DNA of 35,847 bases from assembly GCA_947624975.1 (NCBI GenBank), contig CANQMP010000019.1:1-35847 (forward strand). Direction: 5' to 3'. The translations under genes were made by a program, and so were the position numbers. Below are positions 7,508-15,390 of this stretch, piece after piece; position 1 is the first letter of the stretch; each line of letters starts with the position of its first letter. The notes beneath the pieces are model-generated. The model searched no databases. It had not been told where the DNA came from and was given only the letters and a program-made list of their open reading frames with translations. Source of the stretch: Candidatus Gastranaerophilales bacterium. Its GTDB lineage: Bacteria; Cyanobacteriota; Vampirovibrionia; Gastranaerophilales; Gastranaerophilaceae.

Positions 7508-8230
7508 TTAAGCTTCTGTTTTATCGGAATGACCTTTTGTGCAAAGATACGTGATAACACCTGCAGTTGCGGCAGCGACAGCGCCATAAATACCTGCGGC
7601 TTTAAGTTTAACTTTGCGAGCAGAATCTTTAACAATTTTACCTATACTATCATCACAATTTACAAATTTCTTTGCGTCGGCATCCCAGAATCCTGAAATT
7701 CCCGATTTAACAAATTTTTTACTTACTTCTTGAGATTCTTGCTTCATTATTTGTCTGATTCCATCTAAAGAGCGTTCGCCATATTTTGAATCATACATCT
7801 CAAAGAATGCTTTTTTTACATCATCTATACTTTCTGCTGCTTTGACTTTGTTCTTAAAATCTTCCGAAAAAGTTAGTCCTGCATTTTCAGTAACTTCACT
7901 TCCCAGTTCTACGACTGATTTTAGTTGTTCCAAATCTTCAAACAAACCATAAGATGTATTAAACATAAAATTTTTCATGTCCTCAACAGTCTTAACTTCT
8001 TCAAATCCGGAGTTGAAACCGGATAAGGCTTCTTTGAATGGTTTCATTTCCGGACTTTTATCAGTATTTTTAATTACCTCTTTAACAAAAGTATCTGTGG
8101 CTTGCCCGTCTTTAAAAAGCGGCTTTGTATAGTATCCGGCTGCTGCACCTGCACCACCGCCGATAAGAGCTGCACCTGCTGTGTACATGCCGGCATTATT
8201 GTTGTTTACACTGTTTATACCTTCTAACAT
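7508..8230 (-). CDS. Conserved-looking protein with two membrane segments, function unknown
   Basis: 240 residues. Residues about 15-33 are a Gly/Ala-rich hydrophobic segment (GAALIGGGAGAAAGYY). Residues about 212-230 are a second one (GIYGAVAAATAGVITYL). Between them is a soluble, helical, Lys/Glu-rich domain of about 175 residues, with no motif I recognise. Gly/Ala-rich ends like these occur in small outer- or inner-membrane-associated proteins; the topology would leave the central part on one side. Shine-Dalgarno GGAGG lies just upstream. A TATAAT box at 8306-8311 (minus strand) gives a leader of about 70 bases; the 8231-8391 gap holds nothing else I can name. Confidence 0.65.
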   Translation of the reverse strand: MLEGINSVNNNNAGMYTAGAALIGGGAGAAAGYYTKPLFKDGQATDTFVKEVIKNTDKSPEMKPFKEALSGFNSGFEEVKTVEDMKNFMFNTSYGLFEDLEQLKSVVELGSEVTENAGLTFSEDFKNKVKAAESIDDVKKAFFEMYDSKYGERSLDGIRQIMKQESQEVSKKFVKSGISGFWDADAKKFVNCDDSIGKIVKDSARKVKLKAAGIYGAVAAATAGVITYLCTKGHSDKTEA

Positions 8231-8391
8231 TAGTTTCCTCCATTGTTATGTACCTACACAATTTATTAAATCTCGTGATAAAAAAAATTTGCCTGTCGCA
8301 AAATCATTATACCTCAAATATACGGTTTGTATCTACGTCTGTATAAGGAAAAGCGTATTTTGTAAAAAAATGTTAATAAATGTAAAATTTC

Positions 8392-9342
8392 TTAACAAAC
8401 CAATTTTAAACATTCTTCATAGGACGGAACAATTTTTATTTTGGGATTAATTTTTTCAGGTGTTATATCAACCACGGTTGAATTTTCTTCGACGGCATAA
8501 ACCGTTATATTTCGTTTAACAGCCTCAAAAACAGGCGTTGAACCGAGTGAATTATATGGCATTACAAGATAATCGAGGTTATCAATACCGATATTTCCGT
8601 CAAGCTGCGGAGCATTAGCCAACCCTATCAAAATACAAGGCAAAAATGTCGGAGTAATATACTCCGATGCCGCCCGCATGTCAACGATTTCAGGACTTAT
8701 TGCATAATTTGCAAACGCAGGCGAATGAGCACACGGGATTTTTAACTCTTTTGAAATATAGTGAGAAATCACTGCTTCAACACCACCTACAGGGTCAACG
8801 CCGATACCTTGTGCGTAATTTTCATCTTCGGAATCATCAAACATGCACACAATAGCTATGGCATTACAACCTTTTGCAGTGAGATTCTTTGCACTTTCAA
8901 GTAATGTATTCGGATTTTGAACAGTTCCTGTTGAAATTCCGTCAACCGAAAATTTCACACCGACATCGGATTTTGTAACTTCGATTTCCGCAACATCAAT
9001 TCCGTAAACACATTTAACCGCATTTATCGTGTTAATGTGAATATTCAAAACATCCTGCGGGATGGCTTTATCAAAAACAACTCCTATTTTATTATCTTTT
9101 GAGGGTCTAAGCTTCAAATTCCCCTTAAAAAATTCATCAAGCGAATACCCTTCCACATAAAACATGTTATCCGTAATCCCTGAAAATCCGCCAGCATTAA
9201 CGACATTTGGGTTAACGATAAGTTTTGTTTTTTGGGCAAACTTTCTTGCCCACAATGAGGCGTCACCGGCAAATCCGCCAATTGATGCACCAACACCCGT
9301 CGGCACGATAAAAGCTCCGAGTTTTTCTCCGTTATACGACAT
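8392..9342 (-). CDS. DUF3326 family protein
   Basis: 316 residues from the ATG at 9342. The family pattern runs throughout: IVPTGVGASIGGFAGDA near the N-terminus, NPNVVNAGG, YVEGYSLDEF, a central CNAIAIVCMFDD, GIGVDPVGGVEAVISH, IPCAHSPA and TFLPCILIGLANAPQL. DUF3326 is known mainly from Cyanobacteria and plants; its biochemical role is unknown. A longer reading from 9465 would run through the terminator of the upstream gene and is rejected. There is no Shine-Dalgarno before 9342, only about 15 bases from the terminator, so how it is transcribed is unclear: read-through or a promoter within the upstream gene. Confidence 0.85.
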   Translation of the reverse strand: MSYNGEKLGAFIVPTGVGASIGGFAGDASLWARKFAQKTKLIVNPNVVNAGGFSGITDNMFYVEGYSLDEFFKGNLKLRPSKDNKIGVVFDKAIPQDVLNIHINTINAVKCVYGIDVAEIEVTKSDVGVKFSVDGISTGTVQNPNTLLESAKNLTAKGCNAIAIVCMFDDSEDENYAQGIGVDPVGGVEAVISHYISKELKIPCAHSPAFANYAISPEIVDMRAASEYITPTFLPCILIGLANAPQLDGNIGIDNLDYLVMPYNSLGSTPVFEAVKRNITVYAVEENSTVVDITPEKINPKIKIVPSYEECLKLVC

Positions 9343-9357
9343 AACTATATTAATGCA

Positions 9358-9387
9358 CAAAAAAAGCGGTTTTAAAACCGCCTTTTT
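9358..9387 (-). terminator. Terminator after the coiled-coil protein gene
   Basis: Stem GCGGTTTT / AAAACCGC (9366-9381) with A and T runs on the outside. It lies two bases past the stop at 9389 and just before the DUF3326 start. Confidence 0.8.
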
Positions 9388-9388
9388 A

Positions 9389-9781
9389 TTATTGTCCTTG
9401 AGCTCCGCCGTATGAGAAGTCGCTTTTAATATTATTTTGAAGTAACTTCGTCCAACTGCTTTCAAATGTATTGACTTCGTTTAACTGAGCTTCAATGTTG
9501 TTTTTGTCGAGTTCAAGTTTTTCTTCCCAGGAATTTAGGTTTGCAAGTTCAAGTTCATGGTCTTGTTCGGCACGTTCCATCAAAATTTCGTAATTGTCAG
9601 GATCTTCTTCATAATATTCAAAATAGATGTCATTAATATTTTCATTGTACATCTGCTGACTGTTAGCGACCTGTTTTGAACAGTTTAACAAATTCATCAA
9701 AGTAGTGGAAAGTTTATCGTTCAATAAAGATTTCTGCTTTGTGTACAATAATAATGTTTCTTGAATGTTTGAAATTGCCAT
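9389..9781 (-). CDS. Coiled-coil protein, function unknown
   Basis: 130 residues from the ATG at 9781 (MAISNIQETLLLYTKQ), chosen because GAGAGAG precedes it directly and the upstream extension has no such site. The protein is predominantly helical with heptad-like Leu spacing (about 5-35 and 60-115), Glu/Asp-rich in the middle, and ends in a flexible GGAQGQ tail. It has no signal peptide and no recognised domain. It is upstream of DUF3326 but separated by a terminator. Confidence 0.65.
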   Translation of the reverse strand: MAISNIQETLLLYTKQKSLLNDKLSTTLMNLLNCSKQVANSQQMYNENINDIYFEYYEEDPDNYEILMERAEQDHELELANLNSWEEKLELDKNNIEAQLNEVNTFESSWTKLLQNNIKSDFSYGGAQGQ

Positions 9782-9938
9782 CTCTCTCGTCCTCTTATCA
9801 GTTCTTGTAATTATATAAACAATTTTTAAATCGTCGAATTTCAGTAAAAGCACAATTTGTTACATTTGTTTACAATTAGAAAAACCCGCAGAATACGGAG
9901 GTTTGTAACAATATCTTTACAAATACGCAAAAAAATGT

Positions 9939-9967
9939 TTGCTGTTTTTTTATAAATAGTGTACTAT
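9939..9967 (+). promoter_or_regulatory. Promoter of the four-winged-helix regulator
   Basis: TTGCTG (9939-9944), 17-bp spacer, TACTAT (9962-9967). The start near 9974 excludes the upstream in-frame GTG at 9970 and favours ATG 9985. Confidence 0.55.
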
Positions 9968-9984
9968 AAGTGAGGTGTGTGTGT

Positions 9985-11103
9985 ATGAATAATAGTGTTC
10001 AGAAAAAATCAAATTTAAAACAAATAAAAATCGACGAAATTTCAATAAATCTTCCTAATTTGAAAAACATCGGCGAATCGAAAGTTTCTGCCGTTACAAA
10101 ATGGCTTGTGAACACTATTGAAACGAACGCAAACGTTAAACCTGGATTTCTTCTTCCCTCAAAGCCTGAAATAGCTTATCTGTTGGGCGTAAGCATAGGA
10201 ACGATTCAAAATTCCCTCAGAGCTGTTGAGGATTTGGGGTACGTTGAATCGAAACAGTGTATCGGAACAATGGTTCGTGACCGCGATTTGTCGGACAAAA
10301 ATTTCAGAAAACTTACCTCGAAACGCGAAACGGCAATTAATTCCATAAAAAAATATATTCTCGAAAAAAATCTCAAAATCGGTCAAACGCTGCCTTCATC
10401 GAGAAGTCTTGCTCAAAATATCGGATGTTCGCAAAACACAATAAGACAAGCTCTCCAACATTTGACTTCATCGGGAATAATCGAAAACAGTTACGAAAGA
10501 GTTATAAAATCTTTGGATTTTGATGTTAAAAATTCCAATAATAAAACATTAGTTAATAAAGTAGCCGATGACCTGAAAAATTATATAAACGGCAACCTCA
10601 AAACAGGTGACAGAATGCCCGCACACGATGAGCTTTCTCAAAAGTTCCGTGCGAGCATAAAAACAATTCATGATGCCCTAAAATCGCTTATGGGAGAAGG
10701 AATTTTACTTGCAAGGAGAGGACGTTACGGTACAACCGTTATAAAAATGCCTGATGACAAAAACGTTGAAATCAAAAAAGAAACTTCAATTTTTGCCTCC
10801 GCCCCCGAAGCAGCTTTCTATTATTATGAAAAAACGCAAAACAACATAAAGAAAATGATTGCGGAAAATTTTGAAATCGGTGCGAAACTGCCGTCAATAA
10901 GCGAACTTTCAAAGCAGCTTGACCTTAGTCCGAATACTGTGAGAAAGGCTGTCCACAACCTTGCAAAAGAGGGTTATCTGACGTTTTCACGCGGACGTTA
11001 CGGCGGAACTTTTGTAACGGATATTCCCGATGAGCAGGCGTTTAAGTGGCTTGCGGTTAATCAAGGGTACGTACAGACTACTGCCACGGATAATCGGCTT
11101 TAA
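9985..11103 (+). CDS. Regulator with four tandem GntR-type winged helices
   Basis: 372 residues. Four GntR-type winged helix-turn-helix domains occur in a row, at about 34-98, 112-175, 185-252 and 275-345. Each repeats the pattern (hydrophobic helix)-x-G-x-x-LPS or MPA-x-x-x-L then T(I/V)xxA(V/L)xxL..G(Y/I/L). For example: LLPSKPEIAYLLGVSIGTIQ; LPSSRSLAQNIGCSQNTIRQ; MPAHDELSQKFRASIKTIHD; LPSISELSKQLDLSPNTVRK. Domains 3 and 4 keep the wing RGRYG-T. No effector-binding domain (FadR, HutC, aminotransferase) is present. The protein may bind DNA as a multi-site clamp. Its 3' end overlaps the convergent pilin gene by 26 bases. Targets are unknown. Confidence 0.85.
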   Translation: MNNSVQKKSNLKQIKIDEISINLPNLKNIGESKVSAVTKWLVNTIETNANVKPGFLLPSKPEIAYLLGVSIGTIQNSLRAVEDLGYVESKQCIGTMVRDRDLSDKNFRKLTSKRETAINSIKKYILEKNLKIGQTLPSSRSLAQNIGCSQNTIRQALQHLTSSGIIENSYERVIKSLDFDVKNSNNKTLVNKVADDLKNYINGNLKTGDRMPAHDELSQKFRASIKTIHDALKSLMGEGILLARRGRYGTTVIKMPDDKNVEIKKETSIFASAPEAAFYYYEKTQNNIKKMIAENFEIGAKLPSISELSKQLDLSPNTVRKAVHNLAKEGYLTFSRGRYGGTFVTDIPDEQAFKWLAVNQGYVQTTATDNRL

Positions 11104-11815
11104 TCTCCCATCCGTCAAGCATAATCAAAGCCGAACACCAGTAACCTGATTGGTTTGCATTACAAGCATAAGATACATCTGAAAGAATGTAATCTCTCTT
11201 ATTTTCAACATCATCAGGAATAAGCCAGCCTGTCGGGCCTTTGTCGCCGAGTGGAGTCAAACCGTATACGGAGGAAAGATAAAATAAAAATGTATCATGC
11301 CCCACCTTATTCGGTTTTTTCAGCCCGTTTATATCAATACCGACCCAAAGCCCCGAAGCGTCAGATGCATGCCTGTTTATTGTAATTTGTGAACCGTCTG
11401 CAATAATAAAATGTGCACCCGTTCCCGATTCAGAGCTTTCGCCGCCAAATGTTGTTCCGGTATAAGGTGTACCGTTGAGCTTAAAACGTGGAGCTAGTTT
11501 CTGTAAATCTGAAGCAGAAATTTCCTCTACGGATTTTAAATATGGTTTCAAATATTTTTCAAAAAATTGATGTCCGTCCAATGTATTGTCCCACGTATTA
11601 ACACTACCGTTATCAATTTGCGATAACTGTAATGCCTGAGAAATTATACTATAAGCTTTTTTAAGTCGAGTAACGGCGACCTGTTTTTGATATTTTTGGA
11701 TAAGAGTCGGAACGGTAAGTGCGGCAACAATGCCAATAATCGCCAATGTTATCAATACTTCCGCCAGAGTGAAACCGAAATTTTTCTTTTCCGTTTCTCT
11801 AAAACCAGAATTCAT
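11078..11815 (-). CDS. Type IV pilin-like (class III signal) protein, cassette 1
   Basis: 245 residues. Short leader (MNSGFRETEKKNFG) then [20 protein letters not shown], the hydrophobic N-terminal helix with Glu at +5 of the mature protein, as needed for pilus or type II secretion pseudopilus assembly. Leader cleavage would follow Gly14, the canonical residue. The globular part keeps the cassette family motifs: TRLKKAYS, QIDNGSVNTW, DINGLKKPNKVGHD and a DYPWQ ending, plus cysteines near the C-terminus. Strong Shine-Dalgarno AAGGAGG. Divergent from the XRE gene at 11920; the promoter is TTGACA-17-TATACT. Which pilus or secretion machine it joins is not visible here. Confidence 0.9.
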   Translation of the reverse strand: MNSGFRETEKKNFGFTLAEVLITLAIIGIVAALTVPTLIQKYQKQVAVTRLKKAYSIISQALQLSQIDNGSVNTWDNTLDGHQFFEKYLKPYLKSVEEISASDLQKLAPRFKLNGTPYTGTTFGGESSESGTGAHFIIADGSQITINRHASDASGLWVGIDINGLKKPNKVGHDTFLFYLSSVYGLTPLGDKGPTGWLIPDDVENKRDYILSDVSYACNANQSGYWCSALIMLDGWEIKADYPWQ

Positions 11816-11856
11816 ATTTTGCCTCCTTCATATTTTATTCAGATTATTACTAGTAC

Positions 11857-11900
11857 ACTATTATTAATAATAGTATAGTAGTTAGAAAAAATTTTGTCAA
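11857..11900 (-). promoter_or_regulatory. Promoter and palindromic operator, pilin cassette 1
   Basis: Minus strand TTGACA (11895-11900), 17-bp spacer, TATACT (11872-11877). The perfect 18-bp palindrome ACTATTATTAATAATAGT (11857-11874) overlaps the -10 and the start site. A possible weak divergent promoter for the XRE gene has -10 TAGAAT at 11906-11911. Confidence 0.75.
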
Positions 11901-11919
11901 GCAAATAGAATTAATTTAT

Positions 11920-12138
11920 ATGAAAGATGAATTGTTATTCAAAATAGGTCAAAGTGTCAGATATTTAAGGCTTAAACAAGGGATTTCTCAAGAAGAATTG
12001 GCGTTCAAAGCCGCATTGAACATGAATTCCATCAGCACACTCGAAAGAGGCGTCAATAATGTCAAAATTAAAACTCTATATAAAATTGCGGAAGCACTAA
12101 ACACGGATATTTGCGAGATATTGAACTGCAAGTTCTAA
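11920..12138 (+). CDS. Small XRE regulator paired with pilin cassette 1
   Basis: 72 residues, one Cro/C1-type helix-turn-helix (IGQSVRYLRLKQGISQEELA, then NSISTLERGVNN) and the typical ending ALNTDICEIL. No Shine-Dalgarno precedes the ATG; TAGAAT at 11906-11911 would start transcription about two bases before it, so the mRNA is probably leaderless. Probable repressor of the divergent pilin promoter (inferred from the palindrome and arrangement). Its stop codon overlaps the stop of the convergent HicB-like gene by four bases. Confidence 0.85.
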   Translation: MKDELLFKIGQSVRYLRLKQGISQEELAFKAALNMNSISTLERGVNNVKIKTLYKIAEALNTDICEILNCKF

Positions 12139-12398
12139 GGGCAAAGGCTCTCCCAGTCGGGTTCACCGTCATCTTCTCCCGGTTCGGCAATATGCTCTCC
12201 GCTTTCTAACATCACTTTCAGCGTCCATTTCAGCTGCTCTTTATAATTTGAGCGTGCCTTTTCAGCCGTTTTTGCACAAAACAAAAAACTCGGTATCTCT
12301 TTTATTTCAATATAATGATAAATATTATGGTCAAAATCCAAGTCCTGACCTTCAATTATCGTCCAATTTAAACCGAGGTAATAATCTAAATCTTTCAT
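12135..12398 (-). CDS. HicB-like domain protein (no HicA partner)
   Basis: 87 residues. The YYLGLNWTIIEGQDLDFD start and the FLFCAKTAEKARSNYKEQLK helix followed by VMLESGEHIAEP are the partial RNase H-like fold of the HicB/UPF0150 group. It lacks the DNA-binding tail of true HicB antitoxins, and no HicA toxin gene is adjacent, so a toxin-antitoxin role is doubtful. Its start codon directly abuts the stop of the GerMN gene, making it the last gene of the rbfA operon. Confidence 0.7.
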   Translation of the reverse strand: MKDLDYYLGLNWTIIEGQDLDFDHNIYHYIEIKEIPSFLFCAKTAEKARSNYKEQLKWTLKVMLESGEHIAEPGEDDGEPDWESLCP

Positions 12399-12995
12399 CT
12401 AGCCGTCCAGTGAATTTTCGTTAAGCGGCTGAGTAATCATTATGCCTTCACCGCCGATAACTTCCGCTTGTCTGCCTTCAATTTGCAGATAAACAGGTTT
12501 ATTGGTGTTGCGTTTTGCGGTTTTTATAAGCTGGTTGAGCCTTTTATAAACACTGTCCGTGCCGCCGCCCGTTTCAAATGCGGAATTCAAGTTAATCGTG
12601 ACTCTGTTTTGAGTTTCGGTCAAAGAAATTATCCTTGTGCCTGCAGGAATTTCCGAATACACGCCCTTAGCACGCTCGCTCTGCCTCGGGCCTGCTATTA
12701 GTGATTGAATCGCAAATTTTATCTGTGAACCGTCCACATCCTCGTCGTATTCACGGTTTACAGCCTTGTAAACCTCCTCTTTATTGGCATTTTGACCGAT
12801 AAAGAAAATGTTTACGTAAACTTTTTCCTCAGGCTGCTCGGGAACTTGCGGTTCTTGAATTTCGCTTTCGTTCGGCAAAATTTGCCCCGAAATATTATCA
12901 TCACCGTGATATAAATATCTCATTCCCAAAAAACAACATACAGCGACCATTATGACCGCAGTAACACCTAAAAATAATCTCTCGTCTTTACGCAT
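12399..12995 (-). CDS. GerMN-domain membrane protein
   Basis: 198 residues. Residues about 8-25 are a membrane anchor (single N-terminal helix), followed by a Pro/Glu-rich linker (about 38-58). A GerMN domain follows (about 60-185): VNIFFIGQN, a helix ending SLIAGPRQSERAKGV, then SEIPAGTRIISL and a VTINLNSAFE strand. GerMN domains are beta-alpha modules in spore germination proteins, but also in lipoproteins of non-spore-formers including Cyanobacteria. Here it is anchored outside the inner membrane. Two bases separate it from the DUF2993 gene; its start is an ATG with no strong Shine-Dalgarno. Confidence 0.8.
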   Translation of the reverse strand: MRKDERLFLGVTAVIMVAVCCFLGMRYLYHGDDNISGQILPNESEIQEPQVPEQPEEKVYVNIFFIGQNANKEEVYKAVNREYDEDVDGSQIKFAIQSLIAGPRQSERAKGVYSEIPAGTRIISLTETQNRVTINLNSAFETGGGTDSVYKRLNQLIKTAKRNTNKPVYLQIEGRQAEVIGGEGIMITQPLNENSLDG

Positions 12996-12997
12996 AT

Positions 12998-13846
12998 TTA
13001 ATCCTTATCTTTAAGAACAATTATTACACCGTCAACTTCAACCCTGCCGTCAAGAGTTTTGACATTTTTAAGCTTGAAGTTCGCATCTTTATTTTCTAAT
13101 ATTTTTGCCGAAAAATCAAGTGGGTTGATATAATTTAATAATGACAAAAGTTTGCTCAAATTTCTGTTTCCGTCGAGCAATTTCGTATCGGAAAGAGCGA
13201 TTTTGCCGTTAACTACACTAAGCGAAGAAACGGAAACGATTTCCGCCGTTTTTCTCGCAAACGGCAGTGAATATTTTAGTTGAAAATACATTTTACCGTT
13301 TTGGAATTTCACTTTCGTTGAGTCAATTCTGAAAATTTCACCGCCCCAGCTTTTGTTGATTTCATCTATCATACTTTGATAACCGCTTGATGCCATCGTT
13401 TTATCGACATCCGATTCGGTTATGACAAGCTTAACGGACATCGGCATATCTTCTTTTACCGTCAGATCGCCTTTTTTATTTTCTACGATATAGTTGAAAT
13501 CACAAAGAGTTTTTGCCTCCATCGATGAAACGTAAATTCCTTGTCCAACGAGGTTTTTGCCTTTAATTTCAATAGATTTGAACCTGCCGGCTTTCAAATC
13601 TCTTACGCTGTAAGATTTCAAATCCGCACTGACATCACCGCTTGTCAAATTCTTTTGCACGGCTTTTTTAATAAGTTTTCCCGCAATTTTTTCGGCAAGG
13701 AAGTTTTGTCCCGTAACTCCGCTGAAAAACCTTGAAGTTTCTGAGGTTAAATCGTAAGGGGCGGGGCATTTGTACTCATCGCAGGAACAATTTCCCGCCA
13801 AGCCCGCCAATAAAATTACTGTTAATATTAATAATTTTTTCATCAT
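12998..13846 (-). CDS. DUF2993 (LmeA-like) exported protein
   Basis: 282 residues. A signal peptide covers about 1-19, with a lipobox-like LAGNC (C20). The mature part shows the DUF2993 pattern: SGVTGQNFLAEKIAGKL at the start, DLKSYSVRDLKAGRFKSIEI and a long run of amphipathic beta-strands. DUF2993 resembles lipid-binding TULIP/BPI-type folds; LmeA of mycobacteria acts in lipomannan metabolism, and the family is common in Cyanobacteria. Start overlaps the truB stop by four bases (ATGA), so translation is coupled. Confidence 0.75.
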   Translation of the reverse strand: MMKKLLILTVILLAGLAGNCSCDEYKCPAPYDLTSETSRFFSGVTGQNFLAEKIAGKLIKKAVQKNLTSGDVSADLKSYSVRDLKAGRFKSIEIKGKNLVGQGIYVSSMEAKTLCDFNYIVENKKGDLTVKEDMPMSVKLVITESDVDKTMASSGYQSMIDEINKSWGGEIFRIDSTKVKFQNGKMYFQLKYSLPFARKTAEIVSVSSLSVVNGKIALSDTKLLDGNRNLSKLLSLLNYINPLDFSAKILENKDANFKLKNVKTLDGRVEVDGVIIVLKDKD

Positions 13847-14682
13847 AAAAACACTTTCTTTATTTTGATTTCACTGTTTTCCGCCATGCCAACCGCACAT
13901 GCATTATTATTATAAATCAAAATAACATTGCCTGCATGCCCGCAATTTTTTATTGCAACTCCGTTTTTAATTTTTTCCAAATCTTTTGGTGTAACGGGGA
14001 TTTTAGGCAAATTAATCATTTCAATAGGATTAATAATATTTTTTTCAACATCAATTTCATCAAGCATAACACTGTTTTCTATCCTGAATTTTCCTGCCTG
14101 CGTTCTGATTAACTCTGTCAAATACGCACCGCAGCCGAGATTTTTGCCCAAATCATTCGCAATAGAACGAATATATGTACCTTTTGAACATTTTATTAAA
14201 ATTTCCGCATTCTGCAAATCAGGGTTAAAAGATTTCATCACGATTTTTTCAACCGTAACTTTTCTCGGCTTAATTTCGACCTGCTCGCCTTTTCGAGCGT
14301 ATTCGTAAAGCTTTTTGCCTTTGACTTTAACGGCTGAATATATCGGCGGTACTTGTTCTATCTCGCCTTCAAAAGTTTTCAAAGCCTTTAAAACTTCTTC
14401 CCTTTGGACTTTTTTATCCGACACAAAATTCTTTTCGCCCTCAATATCGAAAGTCGTGGTCGACGCTCCGAATTGAACTGTTGCAAGGTATTCTTTATCA
14501 TCATCCAAATACTCAATAAGCCGTGTGGCTTTTCCGATACAAATCGGTAAAACACCTTGTGCAAAAGGGTCAAGCGTTCCCGTGTGTCCTATCTGTTTAA
14601 TTTTTAAAACACGTCTTAGAGTCGAAACAACGTCGTGCGAAGTCATTCCGACAGGTTTGTAAACATTTAAAAATCCGAACAC
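13843..14682 (-). CDS. truB: tRNA pseudouridine-55 synthase
   Basis: 279 residues. Makes pseudouridine 55 in the T loop of tRNAs. The N-terminus FGFLNVYKPVGMTSHDVV and the catalytic motif GHTGTLDPFAQGVLP (nucleophile D38) are intact, and a PUA-like tail follows at about 210-279. The start is GTG, overlapping the rbfA stop by one base (TAGTG). The order rbfA-truB is a common bacterial arrangement linked to ribosome assembly and translation factors. Confidence 0.96.
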   Translation of the reverse strand: MFGFLNVYKPVGMTSHDVVSTLRRVLKIKQIGHTGTLDPFAQGVLPICIGKATRLIEYLDDDKEYLATVQFGASTTTFDIEGEKNFVSDKKVQREEVLKALKTFEGEIEQVPPIYSAVKVKGKKLYEYARKGEQVEIKPRKVTVEKIVMKSFNPDLQNAEILIKCSKGTYIRSIANDLGKNLGCGAYLTELIRTQAGKFRIENSVMLDEIDVEKNIINPIEMINLPKIPVTPKDLEKIKNGVAIKNCGHAGNVILIYNNNACAVGMAENSEIKIKKVFL

Positions 14683-15026
14683 TACAGTTCTCCGCGAGAA
14701 ATCTTGTCGATAATTTCGTTTACCCTTGAACCTTTTTCCAAAGAATCGGTATAAACGAATTTCAATTCGGGAGTAAGTCTTAAACGAATACGTTTTCCGA
14801 CCTCAAATCGGATTTTCGGGGTACTTTTTTCGATAATATCTTTGGTTTTTTCGATTTGTTCTTGAGAGCCGAGTACGCTATAGATGACTTTAGCGAATGA
14901 ATTATCGTGAGAAACTTCAACATCAAGCACGGACACAACACCCGCAAGCCCACGGACTTCCTTTCTCAAAATATCCGAAATATCTCTCATTAACTCTTTT
15001 CTTACACGTTCGTTTCTAAGTGTCAT
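14682..15026 (-). CDS. rbfA: Ribosome-binding factor A
   Basis: 114 residues. KH-type fold factor for 30S subunit maturation. The pattern RVRKELMRDISDILRKEVR, SVLDVEVSHDNSFAKVIYSV and a RIRLRLTPELKFVYTDSLEK ending matches the family, and the length is typical. Shine-Dalgarno GGAGAA is present. First gene of the rbfA-truB-DUF2993-GerMN-HicB-like operon; its own promoter lies at the end of the upstream HTH gene, and the usual infB/nusA neighbours are absent. Confidence 0.95.
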   Translation of the reverse strand: MTLRNERVRKELMRDISDILRKEVRGLAGVVSVLDVEVSHDNSFAKVIYSVLGSQEQIEKTKDIIEKSTPKIRFEVGKRIRLRLTPELKFVYTDSLEKGSRVNEIIDKISRGEL

Positions 15027-15044
15027 AATTTATTCTCCGACAAA

Positions 15045-15073
15045 ATTATATCACAAAAAAATTAACGTCCCAA
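15045..15073 (-). promoter_or_regulatory. Promoter of the rbfA operon
   Basis: Minus strand TTGGGA (15068-15073), 17-bp spacer, TATAAT (15045-15050). It overlaps the last codons of the HTH gene, so the operon has an independent start just downstream of the cassette regulator. Confidence 0.65.
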
Positions 15074-15286
15074 TTTTATCTCGTCAATATCAATATAAAT
15101 TCTGTATCCCAAAATTTTGCAAATCATTTTCATTTCGGTATATCGCAGGGATTCTTTTGCAATTTTGTGTGAAATAAGGCTTTGGGAATAATTTTTACCG
15201 CTTAATTCGCTCATTCTTTTGGCAAGTTCTGTTATAGTCATGCATCTTGAGCCGAGCATTATTTTAACTTCCTCACGTACGTTCAT
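15062..15286 (-). CDS. Small HTH regulator paired with pilin cassette 2
   Basis: 74 residues from the ATG at 15286 (MNVREEVKIMLGSRCMTITE). An upstream TTG at 15313 would add nine residues but lies upstream of the promoter. The helix-turn-helix spans about 13-62 (MTITELAKRMSELSGKNYSQ, then SLISHKIAKESLR), more divergent than the other cassette regulators and closer to compact phage-type HTH proteins. TATAAT at 15293-15298 predicts transcription starting at the ATG, so the mRNA is leaderless. It is divergent from the pilin gene at 15391 and is its likely repressor. Confidence 0.75.
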   Translation of the reverse strand: MNVREEVKIMLGSRCMTITELAKRMSELSGKNYSQSLISHKIAKESLRYTEMKMICKILGYRIYIDIDEIKLGR

Positions 15287-15306
15287 AATGTAATTATACA
15301 ATTCGG

Positions 15307-15351
15307 TTGACAAATTATGAAAATAGTTATATAATCATGAATATAATTCAT
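15307..15351 (+). promoter_or_regulatory. Promoter and palindromic operator, pilin cassette 2
   Basis: TTGACA (15307-15312), exact 17-bp spacer, TATAAT (15330-15335), the bacterial consensus. The perfect palindrome ATGAAT-ata-ATTCAT (15337-15351) begins one base after the -10 and covers the start site; a further ATGAAT half-site follows near 15357. Confidence 0.8.
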
Positions 15352-15390
15352 AAATAATGAATAAAATACATAATTGGTAAAGGAGGATTT

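Noticed and set aside
8181-8450. Plus-strand open frame over the 8231-8391 gap
   Set aside because: It overlaps the starts and ends of two better-supported minus-strand genes and has no ribosome site.
12135-12398. HicAB toxin-antitoxin system
   Set aside because: No HicA-type gene on either side, and the HicB-like protein lacks a DNA-binding tail.
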